A DNA stretch of 14,822 nucleotides from an uncultured Altererythrobacter sp. GTDB lineage: Bacteria > Pseudomonadota > Alphaproteobacteria > Sphingomonadales > Sphingomonadaceae. The first letter of the stretch is position 1, and every line of letters starts with the position of its first letter. Positions 13,774 through 14,822 of this stretch are shown here, piece after piece. The position numbers and the translations under genes were made by a program. The notes under the pieces are model-generated. The model saw only the letters and a program-made list of their open reading frames with translations, was not told where the DNA came from and made no database searches. The stretch is from NCBI GenBank assembly GCA_946885545.1, contig CAMPGP010000026.1:1-14822 (forward strand), written 5' to 3'.

Positions 13774-14822
<1,049 letters not shown>

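Overview
The window looks like chromosome from an alphaproteobacterium, most likely of the order Sphingomonadales (an Erythrobacteraceae-like organism). The basis is the high GC content, dense coding with start/stop overlaps, and the character of the proteins: an ATP-type PEP carboxykinase, a long-form glutamine-dependent NAD synthase, an EgtB/EgtD pair, a TonB receptor paired with a PepSY membrane protein, and a YghU-type glutathione transferase. This assignment rests on protein recognition and not on a marker gene. Both ends of the window cut through genes: nadE at the left and pckA at the right.

Left block (1-2891, minus strand): a tight run of DNA topoisomerase IB, then pncC, then nadE. 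The topoisomerase stop lies 2 nt from the pncC start, and pncC and nadE share ATGA. PncC turns NMN into NaMN and NadE makes NAD from NaAD, so two steps of one NAD recycling route are translationally coupled. Diverging from this run is yghU (2981-3829, plus), followed by a tRNA-Gln(TTG) gene with its own recognisable promoter.

Central block (4064-10210): a four-gene transport module around one divergent control region. On the minus strand are an MFS transporter and an AraC-family regulator (ATGA overlap), ending in a clear rho-independent terminator. On the plus strand are a siderophore-type TonB-dependent receptor and a PepSY-TM protein 6 nt behind it. Just upstream of the receptor are two similar dyads with TGCGA...GCA ends, the second a perfect 7-3-7 inverted repeat touching the Shine-Dalgarno sequence. 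They look like alphaproteobacterial Fur boxes, which suggests iron-repressed uptake of an unidentified ferric chelate and its reduction at the inner membrane.

Right block (10221-14822, all minus): a membrane-anchored retropepsin-like aspartic protease; the ergothioneine genes egtB and egtD, overlapping by 1 nt; a 106-residue protein of unknown function with an EF-hand-like loop; and the C-terminal part of pckA, followed by two hairpins. I found no insertion sequence, integrase, CRISPR array, rRNA gene or prophage gene. The best candidate for something not yet described is the AraC/MFS-TonB receptor/PepSY module and its ligand. The rest is mostly recognisable core metabolism with a few interesting variants.
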